From Pelodiscus sinensis (Eukaryota > Chordata > Testudines > Trionychidae): a stretch of DNA of 64,000 bases. Location: contig NC_134722.1 in assembly GCF_049634645.1 (NCBI RefSeq), positions 19,207,001 through 19,271,000 of the forward strand, written 5' to 3'. The notes under the pieces were generated by a model, which made no database searches, was not told where the DNA came from, and saw only the letters and a list, made by a program, of their open reading frames with translations. The position numbers and the translations under genes were made by a program. This document shows, in pieces, positions 20,600 through 34,075 of this stretch. Numbering within the stretch: the stretch's first letter is position 1; every line of letters begins with the position of its first letter.

Positions 20600-23574
20600 A
20601 GAAGAGGCAGTGCTCAGTTTATTAAATCCAGGCACAGATAAAAGAGATTGGTTAAAGGAGACTGGGGGAAGGTCTGCTTCAGGCACCGCTGTGAGACTAG
20701 AAGACAGAAGATGTGAGCAATAGGAATCTCCACTCACTCAACCACCTAGCCAATGGTGTTCAAGTTGAGGACTGAAAAGAGAAAATAAAAGGGTTGTGTT
20801 GAATGGTATATGGAGAGTATTGTTAGTTTTGACTGCCAAGTCTATTCCTCTTCCTTCAATAAAATGCCTGTGGTTTGGGAACTGTATTTTTAGCCAGCTT
20901 TGTCTCTGTAGCTAAAGTTCCATGCTACCATTTCTGAAGTCCCAGATAAACAGTTCCAAAATACTTATTTCACAGGACAGCTAGATACATTTGAGAACTC
21001 CTGATTTGAAGGTGTACTTTTTATCTGAAGCCCTGCATATGTCCAAATATTTGTCAGTTTTCATGTAATTTCAAGGAACATTTATTACACGAAAGAATGA
21101 ATGTCCCATATATACATATCTAACTTTGAACCACAAACGCCACCTAGCCAAAAGAAGAAACCCACTTCGAATTTTAGCTCCCCACATCTAATTGGAACCA
21201 TTCCTTTCAGCACTATTTATCAACAAAGGATTCTATTTCCCACTGCAATGTATGCAGCCAGTGCCACTTAACTTGGTTTAGAATTTCAGTAATGTTGCTG
21301 GGCCAAAAATGACCACAATACCCAGAATGACTGCAGTTCGTTAATCGTGCTTTCAAGTGCGTAAAACATTGATTTTGTTACAACATGAAGGAGTGAAGTG
21401 GGGGGAAAAACATAATGGTTGTCAAAATACCCAAAAGGGTTTGGTCAGAGGTACTGGGAACTGCAATACCAACTCACTCTTGCCAAAGCAATCCGAAAGT
21501 TCTCTCTCAAAATCCAGGGACCCTATTTTCCTCCTGCAGGATCAAAGTAAGGACTAATATCATGTCTGGGAAAAGTAAGGCCCTAAAATTGACGAGAGCA
21601 GTCAGTAGATTACTTTTTTAGAATGTTTGAGTGCTTCTCATTCATTTAAAAAATTACTACAGCATTCCTCTGTAATGACCCACAGATTTTTTTCACAACT
21701 TATGTCTTGATTTATGAACCCTTGTAAGCAATAACATTGCAGTCCCTGAATTTTGGAATACAAAGGCTGCTGAAATGCTTATGAGATATAAGCACATTAG
21801 GAGTTATTAAGATGTGCCATCCTAAAGAATACACAGACTAACACACAAAACTTGTAGATTAAGAAGCTCAGGGGTTGGTTCAAACTATTAAAACTGGCTG
21901 AAAAATGGAAATCCCTTCCAGAAAAAAAAAATCACAGTTTGGAAAAAGTTAAACCATTAAACATTGCAGGAAGGGATTTCCTACCCCTCTGAAACTGAAA
22001 AAGTCTGTTTGGCAAACCTCCAAATGGAATTTTTTGGTTTCCTGGCTGCCTGCCTGGATGGTTCTTGTCAATTTCACTAAAGTAAAGTGGAATTAAAGCC
22101 AAGCTGCTGGAGATCCACACAACTATTGGTATCCTTACCTCTGCCTCCAGCTCCAGCAGTCAAAAGAGGCAAAAAGCCTGGCCATTCAGCACTCTCACCC
22201 TCATATCTTCTCTCCCAAAACGCAGGAACTATAAAAAAGAGTTCCAGGCAAGCAACTAGGGAGTTGTCATTTTGATTTTCCCAAAAGAAAAAAAAATTAG
22301 CACAAAAAATTTCAAGTTTTCAAAAAGGACATTTTCTATCACAAAAGCATTGTGGGAAAAGGTCCCTGAGTAGCAATACACCCTACACCATTTTCCAGGC
22401 ATTGTGTTCCTGAGATAATCTAGCTCTGTGACCCTTACTTACTCGGGAATTCATACCTACATACTTGCTCCAATTACACTACAGAGACTTCTGTGTGAAT
22501 ATTCTAGTGAGCAAGTTTACAGCACTGGAACTTTATTTTGTATGTGGTCATGACTGAATGTGTCTATAGGCTTCTGTATATAAAATACTGCCATGTGCCT
22601 TCCAGTAACCATACAGCACTGAGCTAATGTGAAGTAGGCCAAAGTAAGGGTGTGAAAGGAATGTCCCAAGGCATTGGCTTTGACAAATACTATTCAAACT
22701 ACATCCTAATATGCATTGTACTCCCATTTGTTAGACAGGGACATTACGTGAGGAAATCAAACACCAACAAAAGAATCCTGAACAGAGTTCTCATCACATT
22801 TCCCAAATTACAGACCTCCCAGATTCCAAAGGAATTTCAAAATCCCTTCCTTCTCCAATCTAGTACACTGGAAGCCAAGGAACTGTATTGTGAACTCTAA
22901 CTAGATAAAACCAAATTACCAGTATGATCCTCCACGTGGCTTTCAATAATACATTTGTTACAGTATGAATTACTATATGCAGTGTACCGAGCATTTTTTT
23001 TCTTTATAAAATACAATAAAATGAAATTTCCACTGAAATATGATCAAGAGTTATTCTACCATCATACTAAAGCTTTTCTGAGATCAGATATTAGACCTGT
23101 TCCAAAATTTAATTTTAAAAAAGACTTCTCTCCATAAAGAGAAAAGATTCATCTACCAGTAGGATCATAACTCCTGGGCAGATGAAATACACTAACAAAG
23201 GAACAGCACAGAGCCTCACGCTGTTTTAATAATCTCCCTAGAGGGTAAGTTCCATTCTTTTTTCAATGATCCCTCTTGTCCAAGTCAACTGCCATTCAGA
23301 AAGCTCCATCTTTGTTCTCTGGTTTCTCTGTCATTACTAAAAAGGACAAATTGTTGGTTTGCACTTTCTTACTGGGGCAGTAATAGAGAGTCACAATACA
23401 GAGCAGAACAAGTTAGATGAAAAGAATTAGTGATTTGCCTGTCTTCTTACATGGCCTTCTACACTATAGTATTGTGAACTTGTTAAGCTCCATACAGGAT
23501 GGGACAAAACAAGATGCTGGACTCTTATTCTTTCTGGGATTCTTATGCAAATATATTGTAAGCATTCCAACATC
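20600..23574. other. No gene or clear repeat seen
   Basis: About 3 kb of AT-rich sequence. Near 21915-21980 an inverted pair GGAAATCCCTTCCAG / GGAAGGGATTTCC hints at an old DNA element. Nothing else was recognised. Confidence 0.35.
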
Positions 23575-23830
23575 ATTGTATTATAGACTCAGAGACTTTA
23601 AGGTCAGAAGGGACCATTATGATCATCTAGTCTGACCCCCTGCACAATGCAGGCCACAGAATCTCACCCACCCTCTCCTAGAATAATCCTCTCACCTATA
23701 TCTCAGATATTGAAGTCCTCAAATGATTTAAGGACCCCAAGATGCAGAGAATCCTCCAGCAAGTGATCCATGTCCCATGCTACAGAGGAAGGCAAAAAAC
23801 CTTCCTCAACCATTATGTTCCACAACCATA
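23575..23830 (-). mobile_element. CR1 LINE 3' end fragment
   Basis: Reverse-oriented CR1 3' end. It contains TTTAAGGTCAGAAGGGACCA, TATGATCATCTAGTCTGACC and TGCACAATGCAGGCCACAGA in the order of a standard turtle CR1 3' UTR, then CAGCAAGTGATCC and GAGGAAGGCAAAAAACC. It is 5'-truncated, as most CR1 copies are. Confidence 0.85.
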
Positions 23831-24559
23831 AAAATATTGCACATGTAGGAAAAGTTCTACGCATACTATTAAATAAAATAGTAGACACCAGGTAATAGGT
23901 ACTTCACAACATGCATGATAGTTTGAGGTTTCAAATGGGAACCAATACCACATCTAATGTTGTCATCCATGTTAACCACATGACTTAGCATCATATTTCA
24001 AATCAGGCCTGCTGAGTGAGGGGTGGGCAAAGGGGATGGGACCCAGCAATTCAAAGAGGTCCAGGGCTCCCAGCCTCCACCATTGCTACTGCTGGAACCA
24101 TGGACCCTTTAAAACACCGCCAGAGCACTGCACCACACACTTCATGCACCTCTGAGGGCCGGGAGGGAGGGTGGCACGACACCTGAAGTCTGGCTGCCCC
24201 TTCTGTAGGTTCTACAGGAATATGAATTGTTAGCAATTTGGGCTAAAGTTTTAGAACTTGGACAGAGTGGTGGACTATAATGGTAGGACAGGTTCTCTGC
24301 TTTCACCTCCAAATGACTAGCGTGATGTCAAACTGATCATTTGTATAGGCAGTTAGCATAAGTGCACACTCAATCACAGTATCATTGCATGCACAGATTA
24401 TCTGCATAGAAAATTGCTTCTAGGTATATTAACTTTTTTGTTCCTAGAGCACAGGAGAACTTGTTACTTTTTTGCACCAATTTTAAATGGTACAAACGAT
24501 AGTGGGACAAGCCTCTGAAACCTTCTGAGAGGGAATTAAATATTATTATTGTTCTTATA
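23831..24559. other. No gene seen
   Basis: Includes a GC-richer 24000-24200 stretch that could be a degraded DNA element (CAGGCCTGCTGAGTGAGG near 24005), without a partner end. Confidence 0.3.
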
Positions 24560-24690
24560 TAAACGTGGCACTGGAAACTGAGGCCCAGAGAACTTTGACA
24601 ACTTTCCCAAGGTCTGTGACAAAGAGAGGAACATAAATCAGGTTTTTCAGACTCCCAGTTTTGTACTGTAAAGCTTTGATTCATCAAAGT
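24560..24690 (+). repeat. MIR/CORE-type SINE fragment
   Basis: GGAAACTGAGGCCCAGAGAA followed by TTTGACAACTTTCCCAAGGT matches the MIR core. The downstream part is diverged. Confidence 0.65.
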
Positions 24691-24769
24691 AGCTAACCAA
24701 GTTGATTCACTTTAGACACACAAGGGATCATAGTGGGTGGAATCCTGGCTCCATTGAAAATCAATGAAA

Positions 24770-26447
24770 GCATGTCTACACTACAGCATTATTTCGAAAT
24801 AGCTTATTTTGAAATAACGTGTCTAGACACAAAATGCATTTCGAAATAGTGCGTCCACACTGATAGGACTCTGAATTGCATTTAAGGCCTGCTGGAACAG
24901 GTTCTGGCAGGGCATCAGGTCAGGAGTTAGCCTCAGGCAGCAGCCACACAAGGTATCTGAGACCTGTGCTTAAAGGGACACTCCCCCCCCCCCCCCCCCC
25001 AGTCAGCTGGTTCTAAGGTTTCCCTGCTTGCTTGCTTACCTCGCTGAGGGACAGCAACACATTTTTTTTGCGTGCTCTGGTTGCCCTCACTCAGGACACC
25101 ACAGCACTCTGCAGCATGGAGCCAGAGCCGCCCTTGGGCACTTGGGTGCTTCTCCTGGATGTGTTGCTGCGAGCCTGACAGCACATTCTGCAGGCAGTCT
25201 CCCTGGTGTGCCCCACTGGGGGCTTGTGCCTCATTCCTCCCTCACGTCCTTCCACTTACCCCTCCCTAACCCCCTTCCTGCTGTACAATAAAAGACACTC
25301 GTATTCATTACAACAAAGCCTCTTTATTGAACAAAACTGGGGGGGGGGGATGAAACTGAGGTGAGACTGGGGAAAGAAGGTGGGAGAAGGGAGGGTGGGA
25401 GAGGGGAGGGGGATACCTGGGAGGAGGGAGCTGGCAGGTGAAGGCAAGGGGAGAAAGGGAGAGGAGAAGCTCAGGGCCTCACCGGCCCAACTGTCTCCCA
25501 GCACCATGGGTGCGGGGCCTCGGCGTCCCTGGGAGTGTGGGGAGGGTGGGGAGGAAGAAGCATGAGGGGAAGAAGGAGTCGGAGGAGGAGCAGTAGCTGG
25601 GGAGGCAGCAGGGGCTGGAGCAGCAGGAGGCAGCAAGCTCTGCCCAGGGTCGATCAACAACTGGGGGCACGGCCCATCCTGCCCCCCAGGATACGGTACA
25701 CGGCGTCAAAATAGTGGCAGAGGTCTGGATCTGCCCCTGGTTGGTAGCTGCCCCCTGTGGCCCTGGCATATGCCTGCTGCAGCTCCTTTATTTTCATGTG
25801 AACCTGCTCCTGGGTTCGCATGTGGCCTTTGGTGGCCAGGCTGGCAGCCATCCACCTGTAGATAGTTACGTTCCTCCATTTAGTGCAGAGATCATGGACG
25901 TTGGAGGCATCCCCCAAACCTGAATTAGGTCCCTGACCTCCGCATTGGACCAACCAGGCGCCCACATTTTCTGGCCCCTGGCAGGCTCCTGGGAGCTGGC
26001 AGACTGGTCCTGGGAAGTGGTGGAGGCCTGGCTGGCACTGGCTGCATGGCTCATGCTGGGGCCACTGGGTCAAGTGCAGCAACTGCTGGCTCTGGGCTGG
26101 CAGGCTTGGAGCTGGTACAGGCACTGTGGCCAAAGTCTACCCTTTTAAAGGCTCCTGGGAGTGGGGGAGGGAGAGGAGTTTTCTTGGTTGTGCCCGGAGT
26201 GGCCACCAGGGCACCCTGGGAAGGGCTGGAGGCCCCCTATTTCGAAATAAGTGTCTACACAACGCTTATTTCAAAATAGCAATTTCAAAATTGGCACTAT
26301 TCCTTGTGGAATGAGGTTTACCGATTTTGAAATAAGCCCTCTGCTATTTCGAATTGATTTCAAAATAGCGGTTTGGCTGTGTGGATGCTGGTAAAGTTCT
26401 TCCAAAATAACAGCTGTTGTTTCAAATAACTTCGCTGTGTAGACATA
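24770..26447. mobile_element. Harbinger-like element C, no CR1
   Basis: The ends GCATGTCTACACTACAGCAT and (reverse complement) TATGTCTACACAGCGAAGTT are followed by TTTCGAAATA arrays. The element lies in the opposite orientation to element A. It holds a Myb/SANT-like gene (25654-26133, minus) and the same terminal landmarks as A (TTCCACTTACC, ACAATAAAAGACAC, TTTATTGAACAAAACTGGGG). There is no CR1 between the gene and those landmarks; a Pro/Ala-rich coding tail lies there. It lacks a transposase. Confidence 0.8.
25654..26133 (-). pseudogene. Myb/SANT-like protein of Harbinger element C
   Basis: The 159-residue frame ends with ASLATKGHMRTQEQVHMKIK and ELQQAYARATGGSYQPGAD, then CHYFDAVYRILGG. 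These are the third helix and the conserved C-terminal part of the Harbinger Myb/SANT-like protein. The first helix (MWAPGWSNAEVRDLIQVW) reads in another minus-strand frame around 25920-25970, so there is at least one frameshift. The gene normally encodes the DNA-binding partner of the transposase. This copy is judged dead. Confidence 0.65.
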
Positions 26448-26816
26448 AGACTTTTGCTATTGTCTTCAATGGGACCAGAATTTCATTATGGACCCCAACA
26501 GGCCTACTCTTATGCCTAAAATGAAGCAAGCACCTAAGTGTCTCTCTGAATTGGTGCCTAATATTCTAAAACTGTGTTTCCTAGTTATCATAGTATGATA
26601 CAATCCTTGCTAAGGACAGTTCCTACAATTAGTTGTTGCACCCTCTTGTCCTTGATATTATACTTTCATTATTTATTATTTTGAACAAATGAAATGTCAT
26701 GGTTGCCGATAAGAATAACCAATGCTTATTTCCTCTAATTTCATGCTTTCTTTTTTTTTATGTTAAGTTTTGATCCAGTTTTCTAACATTAGTAGCTCAA
26801 CACAACATGGGGGGGG
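26448..26816. other. No gene seen between element C and a CR1
   Basis: Short AT-rich interval without features. Confidence 0.35.
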
Positions 26817-28196
26817 TTGTCACATGGAGAAGAGTACACAGAGAAGTACAGAAGGATGTGTTTCCTAACAGGCAATGAAGCAGCCCACACATACAGTGGA
26901 GGAGGTTACATGTTTGGCACTAAAATCAGTCATTTAACTATAGAGTTCTTTGAGGGGGTCAACAAGTATGTGAACAAGGGGGATCCAGTGGATACAGTGA
27001 ACTTAGATTTCCAAAAAGCTTTTGACAAGGTCTCTTACCACAGGCTTTTAAACAAAGTAAGCTGTCTTGCAATAAAAGGGAAGGTCCTCCCCCTCCCATG
27101 GATTGATAAATGGTTAAAAATCAGGAAACAAAGGGTAGGAATAAATGGTCAGTTTTCAGAATGGAGAGAGGTAACTAGTCGTGTCTTCCAGGGATCTGTA
27201 CTGGACCCATCCTATTCAACATATTTATAAATGATCTAGAGAAAGATATAAATGATGAGGTGGCAAAATTTGCAGATGATACCAAACTGCTCAAGCTAGT
27301 TAAGACCAAAGCAGACTGTGAAGTGCTTCAAAAAGATTTCACCAAATTAAGCGATTGGGTAACAAAGTGGCAAATTAATTTTAATGTTGATAAATACAAA
27401 GTAATGCACATTGCAAAATATAATCCCAAAATGACATACAAAATGATGAGGACTAATTTAGCTATAACCACTCAAGAGAGAGATCTTGGAGTCATTGTGG
27501 AGAATACGACAGGGAATATCTTATTGCCTCTATATAAATCCATGGTACGCCCACACCCTGAATACTGTGTACAGATGTGGTCACCTCATCTTAAAAAAGA
27601 TATATTGGCATTGGAAAAGGTTCAGAAAGGGGCAACAAAAATTATTAAGGGTTTAGAATGAGTACCATAAAGAGATTAAAAAGACTAGGACTTTTTATCT
27701 TAGAAAAGATGAGGCTAAGAGGGGATTTGATAGAGGTCTCTAAAATCATGACAGGCAAGGAGAAAATTAATAAGGAAAAGTTATTTACTTGGTAACATAA
27801 CATAAGAACTGGGGGGCTCACCAAATGAAATTAATAGGTAGCAGGATTAAAACAAACAAAAGAAAGTTTTTTTCATAACACAGCATAATCAATCTGTGGA
27901 ACTCCTTGCAGAGGATGTTGTGAAGACCAGGATAACAACAGGGTTCAAAAAAGAACTAAATAAATTCATGGAGGTTAGGTCCATCTATACTTATTAGCCA
28001 GAATGGGAAGGTATGGTGTCCCTAGCCTCTGTTTGTCAGGGGCTGGAAATGGATGACAAGAGGGGGATCATGTGATGATTACCTGTTTCTGTTCACTCGC
28101 TCTGGGGAATCTGGCATTGGTGCCAGTCAGAAGATAGGTTATTGGGTTAGATGGACTTTTGGTATGACCCCGCATGGCCACTCTGATCTTCTTATA
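26817..28196 (+). mobile_element. CR1 LINE, 5'-truncated, plus strand
   Basis: Contains the second half of ORF2 in pieces and a full 3' end finishing CATGGCCACTCTGATCTTCT followed by TAT, the usual turtle CR1 terminus. The left limit is uncertain; clear homology starts near 26920. An A-run follows at 28217, which is not typical for CR1 and may be an independent simple repeat. Confidence 0.85.
26920..27661 (+). pseudogene. CR1 ORF2 reverse transcriptase remnant
   Basis: Two plus-strand frames carry reverse transcriptase signatures in order. The first has VDTVNLDFQKAFDKVSYHRL (catalytic motif A, with Asp) and SRVFQGSVLDP (motif B, degraded). The second has KFADDTKLL (the FADD catalytic box), QINFNVDKYKVMH, and the C-terminal YKSMVRPHPEYCVQMWSPHL and KDILALEKVQKGATKII. 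A break near 27230-27260 separates them, and further frames to about 28000 hold the end of ORF2. Endonuclease and N-terminal parts are absent. It is a dead copy. Confidence 0.85.
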
Positions 28197-28210
28197 ATGT
28201 GCCCATTCAG

Positions 28211-28216
<6 letters not shown>

Positions 28217-28243
<27 letters not shown>

Positions 28244-28244
28244 C
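28217..28244. repeat. Poly(A) run, 28 bases
   Basis: An uninterrupted A tract just after the CR1 3' end. Confidence 0.9.
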
Positions 28245-31200
28245 AAGAGAACTTTCATTTTACTTGGGAGATTGAGATCGTCCAGGTGGGGTTTAGATTT
28301 GCAAGGGAAGCTCTAATGTGTCCTGTATTACATGAAATGGAGGTTTCCTTATCCTGAAGCGCTTGTAAAGTCTCTTCCATTATTCTCCCCCGCCCCCCAG
28401 TTTATATTGTAAGATTTGCTCTTCCTGTATCTACATAGACTTTCTAATACATTACTAATTACTACCATCCTGTGTTAACAGCAAGGCATCTTGCAGGAAA
28501 GGTTCAACTGCTTACAAATGAAGGCAACAACCCTGAAAACACATAAATGCTGACTGTTATGAACATGAGTAGTCACAATGACATTAACAAGATTATTTGC
28601 ATGCATAAAATTAAATATGTGATTATGCTGTTGTAAGACCTATAATGAGGGTCCAAGTGCCTTGAACTCCTAGCAAGACATTGGACTCTATGGATTGAGT
28701 CCTAAAGGTCTGACACTGTTTACTTTACTCATGCCCCACAAAGGACCTGACCTATATTCCACTTAATTCAATAGAAGTCTTTCCATGGATTCCAATGAAC
28801 TTTTAGATCAGGCCCTACGTCAATGAGAATTCAGTGAAAAGGATTTGGTCCTAAAACCAATAGTATAGTCATTTAAATCTAGAGATTACTCCTCTGAAAC
28901 TTGATAATGTGAAACTACCTAGATTTATAAGTAATATCTCAAAGGCAGACATATGTAAAATTAGTAATTAGTTACTGATGCTGTCATAAACTCTGAGCTT
29001 CTTTTCCCTATTCTACGCCATATAGTGGGTTAAAAAAATCCAAATTGATTAACATGGTCCTTTTGTGTAAGAGCCATGACAAATTATTATTATGCACATT
29101 TTATATATGAATAGATCATGTCATCTATTCCTGGAATAATGCCAAGTAGAGATGGAGTTCTGGTTAGTCTTAGGTATGAGCACTATTGAGTATTCGTGGC
29201 TGAATTAATTTCAGCAATGAGATACTGAGGCCAAACAAAGTGTCCAAGGTCACTAAACTCCAGATGGTAAACTAATATATTTACAGGACTGATGCCTCTT
29301 GGCATTTTCAGATTCTTATGTAGAGTTGCTCTTGGAACCAATCAAACTGAGAAGTTGGCAGGTGCAATTTCCCCCACAAAATTAAATTTACAAGATTAGA
29401 GCTCTTGTTTTTAAGCAGCAATTTTACTATGCTGACATGGAGCCCCTGTTCCTGAGTCTTGTTGATTTTCACTAAATGATCTCCCCAGCGCATGACATTC
29501 AAGCCACTCACAACAGACTGGTTGTCTATAGGAAAGTTTATTCGTGTTCACTGCCAATGATTTAAGAAAATCTTTTAACTAGAGGAGGCAAAGCACATAA
29601 AAAAATGGCAGATGGGACAAGAGAATTCTGCATAAAGTAATTATCTCTGACATTAGTCAAAGGACCATGGGTAAGTGGAATATTTGCATTTTGTAATATG
29701 GGCTGTTGCCAATCCTGAAGAAACTCTCCTTAAAATCCCATCCCAAAAGTGTGCAGATACTTTTGCATGTGCCTAATGATGTATTGGCACTTTCAGCACT
29801 AAACGACACCCAGAATTTTGTAACCAGTTAGAGGGTACAGTAACTATAACCAGCTCCCAGTAATAGTTCAATTGAGTCTACAGAACAGTTCTGCCATGAT
29901 AGCTGACTTTGCAAGCCTGACTTCCCGTGTTCCTTAACTGTGTTTATATCAGTGCATTCTGGGAAAATGTAAGAAGCTATCCCACAGCGCTTCAGCATGG
30001 AACAGTCAGCACAGACAAAATGCTCACAGAGGAGTACAGGTAGCACATGGAGCAATGCGTTCCCGGATATCCTAACACACACAGAGTTAAAAGGAAGGAG
30101 GACAAGCCAAAGTGATTATATTGAAAAAAAACTACTCAATGATCTATATCTATTAAACTTCCACATTTCCACTCTCTCCCAAATACAGAGCCTGAAGAAC
30201 TGGATACTGGAAGATAACTAGGCTCAAAGCTTTGTCATCTGAAAGCAGATGAGATGTATGACAAATAAATCTGCCAAAGTTTTAGGTTAACAAATTGCAT
30301 GATGCTTTCAAATCTAGGCGATAACCACTGACTGAACCCTAGGAAATCTGCAGAAGCAGAGAATGTCCTTCCTTCCCCTGCTGCAAGCTTCTCTCTCTTC
30401 TGTAGATACTGGGAACTCCTCATTCTCCTTACATACTCTTGTAATGCCCCAATATTCCCATGGCCTTATGTTGTATCATGCAAGCAAGGAACTAACAAAC
30501 TTCAACAGGACTTTATTTACCAAATGTGAAACCTCTTTACAAAGCTGCTGCACCCCTCTGTAGCTCTCACTCAGTCAGCCCTGGCTAATCTCTTCCCCCC
30601 TCCTTCCTGTTTCCTGTGCTTCCAGACTCCAAACAGCCAGTGCTCCCACTTCTAATAATTACAAGCAGCATCTAAAACACCACACCTTAGTTGCCCTCTA
30701 CCTGCATCTCCACTGCACCTTCCACCACCCAATTCCAATCTTCTTCTAAACTATTAGAACATGCCTATTAGGTGCATAGTAAGAAAGAAAATGTATATGT
30801 ATCAAATGTAAGCAGTTCTAGCTTACAAGGAGTAAACTGGGTGGAACAGTGGATAGCCAGAGGAAGCATGCTGAGTCTCAAGCAGGCCAGGGAAACAATC
30901 ATAGCTGCTCCATTTAATACTTTACACTCCCAGCAGAGAAAACTTTAACTGACACTCTCTGTGCCTGACACTCAAAGCTTTTCAGACTGTAAGGCGCCTA
31001 CTATTTCATGCATGAAACTCTGAGAATCAGACAAGAGAAGCTGCAGCACTGCAGTGTAATTTTCAATTCTCAGATGTGTGCTTTGAGGGTGGCAATATTG
31101 CTGAATTGAGCGTGACCGTGTTTGAGAGAGCCACTGGTGTGCGGGTGTGGTTGAATTTCTGCTAGGGATGTGGGATGATAGTACCCTCCACTGTGATTTC

Positions 31201-32138
31201 TTTGCTACTTAGAAAAAGCACTTTGAGCCAAAGCCTACACTCAAAATTAACCAAGATTTTTGAATGGAATAAATGTTAATTTCAGTGCAATAACAGCATC
31301 CTGTAATTTTTCATCCAAGTGTGGCTAAATTCTTTAGCTGGCCCACCACATTAGTACATGATGGAGCTCTGCTGACTCCCTCTGGCAGAGGCTGTTCATT
31401 GCCCCACCTTCTCTAGGAAAGGAGACAAGAGTGCCCTTTCCATAATCTGTGGAACAGCAGTTCTTGTAGGAGGAATCCAAGGAGAATACTTGTGCTGGAG
31501 TTTCTTGTTTAATCGTTAACTTACTAATAGAGAGCGCAGGGGAGGAGTTTTAAAGTAACAGCCTGCTGAGTGTTTTGGAGCTGAGGGAGGGGCAGGATTG
31601 ATTATCACCTTCTCACTGCAGCACAAGCTCTCCACAGCAATATTTTTCTGTGCAATGGTAGTGATTTCTTCACAATTCTACAGTTATGATAGGAAACTGG
31701 TAAAAACTGACCAGTATGAAAGATGTCTTGGAAAGAGTTAATGCAATACATCATTTTGCTCCAGTTTACTATTTTCCTGCAATTTGCTGAGTTAACCTAG
31801 AGAACATATTCCAGTACTAATGCAACACAGAGTAAGAATGAAAATGAAATAAGATTGATTTTAAAGCTTAACTAGTGAAAAGGTGAATGTAATAACAGAA
31901 TGCTCGTTCTCTTTCCTGATCTATATCCAGAGTCCTAATAATGTTAAATACATGGCAGCTCTCTGTGGGCAGATTACCACTTTATTATCTGAGTATTCTA
32001 GGCACAGCCAGTGATGAATGAGAGGCATATGTATCACTAATTCAGCCCAGCTCTAAAATCATAGCCTAATGAAAATCTCTAATATTACAGTATGCCATTG
32101 AAATCTCAAATATTCTGGTCTTCTTAAATGAGATACCA
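28245..32138. other. No gene seen, repeat-poor
   Basis: About 3.9 kb of AT-rich sequence with only a weak MIR-like piece (29200-29270: TGAGATACTGAGGCC, GTGTCCAAGGTCACTAA). No exon-like frame with recognised domains. Probably intronic or intergenic. Confidence 0.4.
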
Positions 32139-32158
32139 ACTGTTGTTCCAGTAACAAT

Positions 32159-32296
<138 letters not shown>

Positions 32297-32308
32297 GGAT
32301 GGATGGAT

Positions 32309-32773
32309 GGGATATGTCTACACTACCACCCTAGTTCGAACTAGGGTGGTTAATGTAGTCATTCGAAGTTGCAAATGAAGCCAGGGATTTAAATATCCCG
32401 GGCTTCATTTGCATCTTGCCGGGCGCCGCCATTTTTAAATCCCCGTTAGTGTGGACTCCGTGCCCGCGGCTACACACGGCACGGAGTAGGTAGTTCGAAT
32501 TAGGCTAATTCAAACTACCGTTACTCCTCGTTCCATGAGGAGTTCCACGAGGAGTAACGGTAGTTCGAATTAGAAAGCCTAATTCGAACTACCTACTCCG
32601 TGCCACGTGTAGCCGCAGGCACGGAGTCCACACTAACGGGGATTTAAAAATGGCAGCGCCCGGCAAGATGCAAATGAAGCCCGGGATATTTAAATCCCTG
32701 GCTTCATTTGCAACTTCAAATGACTACATTAACCACCCTAGTTCGAAGTAGGGTGGTAGTGTAGACATATCCC
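32309..32773. mobile_element. Palindromic MITE (TTCGAA type), complete
   Basis: The ends GGGATATGTCTACACTACCA pair with their inverted copy at 32754-32773. Long arms match almost perfectly (CCTAGTTCGAACTAGGGTGG, GATTTAAATATCCC, GGGCTTCATTTGCATCTTGC, CACGGAGTAGGTAGTTCGAA), with the centre near 32540 at GAGGAGTTCC. The high arm identity suggests a young copy. No coding capacity. Confidence 0.9.
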
Positions 32774-32811
32774 ATCTATCTATCTATCTAAATTGTTACT
32801 GGAACAACAGT

Positions 32812-33677
32812 CAGCATCTTTATATGGTCACCCAGCTCCAGCGGGCACAGCCAGAAGAGGGGTGTATGTCCCCCATCTGGGGGCATGTCCAGATTCGTCT
32901 TCCCAGACAAAGTGAAGAATGCAGCAAGCTGTGCACTTCCCCTCACTCTCTGACAAAAGGGGGGAGGGGTACCCTCTGGCAGCCCCTTTCTCCTGCCTAG
33001 TGATTCCATCTCTTATGTATGCTTTTATGAGAAGCAATCCTATTCTGGGCACATCCCATTTTTCTGACACAACCAAACCCCTGCATTGCTTTAAGGCATG
33101 ATAAGAGGAAGCTGTCTACTACACTTGGTGGTCCTAGCTCTTAGGAGGAGTTCTTGAACAAAGATACAAGCAAACACACAGATGCAGTCAGACAAAGTCT
33201 CTCAAATATATTATAGATTTTAGAGCGTTTGTCTGTTTGATCAAAATGGGAAGTGCTTGCAATGGGACTGCTTCTCATAAAACCAAAGAGAAAAGAGACA
33301 GAATAACCAAATCAAGTGCAGTCTTCAAAATTGACATAACTGAGCAAATGTTGAAAGAGGCTGAACCAAGATGAGCCAGAAAAGTAGGCTGAATCTGGAA
33401 CAGGTTTGCGTCTCAATAAACCTTACAGGACAGAGCTAAAACAAAGAAATGTGATGTAGTTCTTTGTTTTTGCTCAGCCAAATAAATGCTTAAGATTTGA
33501 AAACTAGAATACAACGTTACTGGAAACCAAATTGACTATAGCCCTCTTTATTAAAAAAATAGCAAATGATAAGAGTTTATAAAGATGAAGAAAAAATACG
33601 TTTGATGGAATTCCCATTAAAATTTTACTAAAATTAACTTTATAAAAATAACAATGTATTTTTGAAAAACCCCCACA
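32812..33677. other. No gene seen
   Basis: The 32830-33000 part is GC-richer, but no family was recognised. Confidence 0.35.
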
Positions 33678-34075
33678 AGAATAGCCATACTGGGGCAGAC
33701 CAAAGGTCTGTCTGGCCCAGTATCTGGCCTTCCTATAGCAGCTAATGTCAAATGCCCTAGAAGGAATGAACAGAACAGGTGATCATCAAGTGACCAGTCC
33801 CCTGTCACCCAATCCCAGCTTCTGATAGACATAGACTACAGAGACCATTGCTGCTCATTCTGGCTAATAGCCATTGTTCCATTCTTATTAATCTCTCCTC
33901 AAATGACAAACATTCAGTATCCCTAATCATTTTTGTTTCCCTCTTCTGAATTTTTTCCAATGCCAAGGTATCTTTTTTTGAGATGAGGCAACCACATCTG
34001 TTGACAGGCACTAGAGTAGAATTCAGAACTGAATATATCTGGGAAATTATAATCTGCTCAATCTCCAAGTAAAAA
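33678..34075 (-). mobile_element. CR1 LINE 3' end, minus strand, degraded
   Basis: The inverted CR1 3' UTR starts AGAATAGCCATACTGGGGCA and continues AGACCAAAGGTCTGTCTGGC and TGGCTAATAGCCATTG. The minus strand then encodes KKDTLALEKIQKRETKMIRD, the C-terminal end of CR1 ORF2. The 3' UTR is longer than in the 10-kb copy and more diverged. Confidence 0.8.

Noticed and set aside
28217..28244. Poly(A) tail of the preceding LINE
   Set aside because: CR1 elements do not end in poly(A); the CR1 terminus lies about 20 bases upstream, so the run is probably an independent simple repeat.
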